Shown here: positions 4,857 to 7,000 of the stretch, one piece after another | How positions within the stretch are numbered: the first letter of the stretch is position 1 | Layout of the letters: each line of letters starts with the position of its first letter | Origin: Candidatus Altarchaeota archaeon | GTDB lineage: Archaea > Altiarchaeota > Altiarchaeia > IMC4 > SCGC-AAA252-I15 | Assembly (NCBI GenBank): GCA_018815265.1 | Contig: JAHIYG010000003.1 | Location: forward strand, 1-7,000 | Length of the DNA stretch: 7,000 nucleotides | Direction: 5' to 3' | The notes under the pieces: generated by a model | Told to the model about the DNA's origin: nothing | Databases searched by the model: none | What the model saw: only the letters and a program-made list of their open reading frames with translations | Position numbers and translations under genes: made by a program

Positions 4857-6830
4857 ATGAAACTGAAAAAACTTTTCGTGATAGGTGTGCTGACTTCATT
4901 GGTTGTGCTTTCCACCATATCAGTAATTGCCATCAGTTACAATCAGGAGATGGAGAAATTCCTAGTGGAAAATAAAGAAGCCGAGGATATTTACACATCC
5001 ATTTTTGGGTTGAATCTCCTGACTAACGAATACATCATATACAAGAGGGAAAGGACAAAGCAGCAGTGGGTGGACTCATATTACAACCTCAAGGACAGAC
5101 TAGATAATACGCAGATGAGTGATGAGGAAACCCAGAAATCAGTGATTAGCATCAGGAAGAACACTGACAAACTGAAAGACCAATTTCTGATTTTGGCAGA
5201 GTACAGACGTGAAAAACATAGCATACATGAAAACAAAAGTATTTTGCCTATTGAGGAAATCATAGTGTCTCAGATGCTGATGATATCCCAGGACATAGTC
5301 CTAGATTCTAACAAGATTTCAGAAAGAAGCAGGGATGCAGTCATTGAAATAGCAACAATCAGGTCCAAGTTAATCATAATAATCTCTGCAACAACAATAG
5401 CCTTGTTTATGATGCTTTTTTTTGCCTTAAGCCAGTTTATAATTAATCCCCTGGAAAAACTACGTGAAGGCACAAAAAAAATAAGCGATGGAGAATTAAA
5501 TTATAAACTGGATATTAACTCAGACGATGAATTTGGGGAACTAAGCAAATCATTTAACATCATGGGTAAAAATCTGAAAAAATCATTAGATTCGCTGAAA
5601 AGCGAGATAGACAGCAAAACAATAATTGAACAACATCTCAGGGACGCCAACAATCTGATTTCCACTTCAGAGGAAAGACTGAGAAATACTTTAGAGAGCA
5701 TGTTTGAAGGCTGTCAGATAATAGGGTATGACTGGAGATACCTGTTCACCAACGAGGCTGCAGCAAAACATTGGAGAAGAAAAAGTAAAGACATTATAGG
5801 GAAGACATTGATGGAATGTTGTGAAGGAGTAGAAAAAACAGAGTTGTTCGCCAAACTCAAGGTGGTAATGGATGAAAGAATGCCGATGAGGTTTGACTAT
5901 GCATTGACGTACCCGGACGGGGAAAGCAGGCTCTTTTCATTCAGTGTCCAACCAATGAATGAGGGAATATTCATAGTCTCCATGGACATAACAGACCGGA
6001 AAAATGCGGAAAATGAAATCAGAAAGTATATTGAGCAGTTGGAGTCACAAAGGATTACGACACTAAATCTCTTAAATGACATTGACAAAACAAATAAGAA
6101 GTTAGAGCAGGCGAACAAAGAGATAATGAAGGTAAACAAGGAACTTGAAAGCTACACCTACGTTGTCAGCCACGACCTGAAGCAGCCGCTCAGGTCGATG
6201 AAGAGTTTTTCCCAGTTTCTGATAGATGACTACCAAGACAAAATAGACGACAGAGGGAAGGACTACCTCAAAAGGATAGTGAATGCATCAGACAGGATGG
6301 AGAACCTGATAACCAGCCTGCTTAAGCTGTCCAGGGTCGGTAGAGTAGATACTGAACTCACCCAAGTTGACTTAAAAAAGGTGGTAGATGAGGCCATACA
6401 AGATCTTGAAGACCTAATCAAGACAAAGAAGGGAGTGGTTGAAGCCAAGAAACTTCCTAAAATATACTGTCAGAGAGTTTGGATGAAGGAGGTATTCACT
6501 AATCTAATCTCCAATGGTTTGAAGTTCAATGAATCCCCCAAACCAAAGGTAAAGATAGGCTACATAAAAAATGATGGAGACTATGAGTTTTATGTGCAAG
6601 ACAACGGCATAGGCATTGAAAAACAGTATCATGAGAGGATATTCAAGCTGTTTGAAAGACTGCATTCACACAAATATTACGAAGGCTCTGGAGCAGGCCT
6701 TACAATAATAAAATCAATCATCGAACACCATAGGGGTAGGATATGGATTGAAGATAGTAAGCCAGGCACCGGCACAATATTTAAGTTCACCCTCCCCATA
6801 GAGGTAACATCAAATGACAAGAGAAGCTAG
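4857..6830 (+). CDS. Membrane sensor histidine kinase (extracytoplasmic sensor, HAMP, PAS, HisKA, HATPase)
   Basis: The 657-aa protein has a first membrane segment at about 6-27 and an extracytoplasmic, mostly helical sensor region of about 145 residues (28-171). A second membrane segment follows at about 172-195. Next are HAMP (about 193-245, with INPLEKLREGTKKISDGEL), a PAS/PAC domain (about 271-385) and a coiled coil (about 385-430). The HisKA domain has the phosphorylated H439 in YVVSHDLKQPLRSM. The ATPase has N box N549/N553, G1 box DNGIGI (582-587), F box IFKLFERL (595-602) and G2 box GSGAGL (610-615). All catalytic motifs are intact. This is the type of kinase that pairs with Rcp1-like receivers. 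The gene begins 9 bp after the binding protein and overlaps the next receiver gene by 17 bp. No strong Shine-Dalgarno is visible, so translation may depend on coupling. The external part probably contacts the upstream binding protein (inference). Confidence 0.95.
   Translation: MKLKKLFVIGVLTSLVVLSTISVIAISYNQEMEKFLVENKEAEDIYTSIFGLNLLTNEYIIYKRERTKQQWVDSYYNLKDRLDNTQMSDEETQKSVISIRKNTDKLKDQFLILAEYRREKHSIHENKSILPIEEIIVSQMLMISQDIVLDSNKISERSRDAVIEIATIRSKLIIIISATTIALFMMLFFALSQFIINPLEKLREGTKKISDGELNYKLDINSDDEFGELSKSFNIMGKNLKKSLDSLKSEIDSKTIIEQHLRDANNLISTSEERLRNTLESMFEGCQIIGYDWRYLFTNEAAAKHWRRKSKDIIGKTLMECCEGVEKTELFAKLKVVMDERMPMRFDYALTYPDGESRLFSFSVQPMNEGIFIVSMDITDRKNAENEIRKYIEQLESQRITTLNLLNDIDKTNKKLEQANKEIMKVNKELESYTYVVSHDLKQPLRSMKSFSQFLIDDYQDKIDDRGKDYLKRIVNASDRMENLITSLLKLSRVGRVDTELTQVDLKKVVDEAIQDLEDLIKTKKGVVEAKKLPKIYCQRVWMKEVFTNLISNGLKFNESPKPKVKIGYIKNDGDYEFYVQDNGIGIEKQYHERIFKLFERLHSHKYYEGSGAGLTIIKSIIEHHRGRIWIEDSKPGTGTIFKFTLPIEVTSNDKRS
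6801..6805 (+). promoter_or_regulatory. Shine-Dalgarno site of RR2
   Basis: GAGGT lies 8 nt before the ATG at 6814, inside the 3' end of the kinase gene. It supports that ATG as the start of the overlapping receiver gene. Confidence 0.55.
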
Positions 6831-7000
6831 GCTGCTGTTGGTCGAAGACGAGGAGGACGACATAGTGATAGGTTTGGATGCATTCAAGAAGGCAAAAATT
6901 AAAAACATTGTGGATGTCGCAAGAAGTGGGGAGGATGCGTTGGACTACCTTGAGGGAAGGGGGAAATACAGTGGATACTCTCCTCCAGGCATAATGTTTC
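6814..7000 (+). CDS. Response regulator receiver (RR2), N-terminal part (runs off right edge)
   Basis: Sixty-two codons are visible and the frame is open at the window end. The protein starts MTREARLLLVEDEEDDIVIG. The acidic Mg2+-binding pair (E11/D12) follows the first strand, and then comes ARSGEDALDYLEGRGKY. This is the same Rcp1-like pattern as RR1 (DGVEALDYLTSSGKY). The window ends at GIMF, just before the phosphoacceptor Asp, so that residue, the switch Thr/Ser and any output domain cannot be judged. The gene overlaps the kinase by 17 bp, with GAGGT 8 nt before its ATG, so the two are almost certainly co-translated and functionally paired. RR2 is the most direct candidate partner of this kinase. 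Confidence 0.9.
   Translation, partial: MTREARLLLVEDEEDDIVIGLDAFKKAKIKNIVDVARSGEDALDYLEGRGKYSGYSPPGIMF

Noticed and set aside
1..7000. tRNA or rRNA genes, CRISPR arrays, insertion sequences or attachment sites
   Set aside because: None were seen by eye. Coding genes fill almost all of the window, and the remaining gaps are about 100 bp or less.

Overview
The window looks archaeal. The long minus-strand gene encodes an archaeal-type DNA topoisomerase I. The left-edge gene fragment resembles the archaeal repair nuclease NurA. Several first genes have a TATA-like box about 26-28 bp before the start codon with no room for a leader (leaderless mRNAs), while some internal genes have a GAGGT Shine-Dalgarno site. 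Base composition is moderately AT-rich. I cannot place the phylum from sequence alone.

Left part (1-3084): genome-maintenance genes. A 5'-terminal fragment of a probable nurA runs off the left edge on the minus strand. After a 103-bp divergent intergenic region comes a 65-aa winged-helix-like ORF on the plus strand. It converges on topA (minus strand, 846 aa), and the two stop codons overlap in a TTAA. TopA carries an unusually long C-terminal tail of six Cys4 zinc ribbons. The last two zinc-ribbon modules contain a 50-bp DNA segment that is 49/50 identical.

Right part (3127-7000): a signalling locus. A stand-alone receiver (RR1, minus strand) lies upstream of topA. Divergent from it is a tightly packed plus-strand operon with four members: a 63-aa ORF resembling the extreme N-terminus of an FGGY/ASKHA sugar kinase; a secreted NMT1/SsuA-like solute-binding protein (overlapping by ATGA); a membrane histidine kinase with HAMP, PAS, HisKA and HATPase domains (9-bp gap); and a second receiver (RR2, 17-bp overlap) cut by the right edge. 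No ABC permease or ATPase is visible.

The simplest reading, an inference, is that the binding protein is a ligand-sensing accessory to the kinase, which phosphorylates one or both single-domain receivers. Neither RR1 nor the visible part of RR2 shows a DNA-binding output domain. RR1 also lacks the usual switch Thr/Ser. The most unusual points are the FGGY-like mini-ORF that appears to open the sensor operon and this solute-binding-protein-coupled sensor arrangement.
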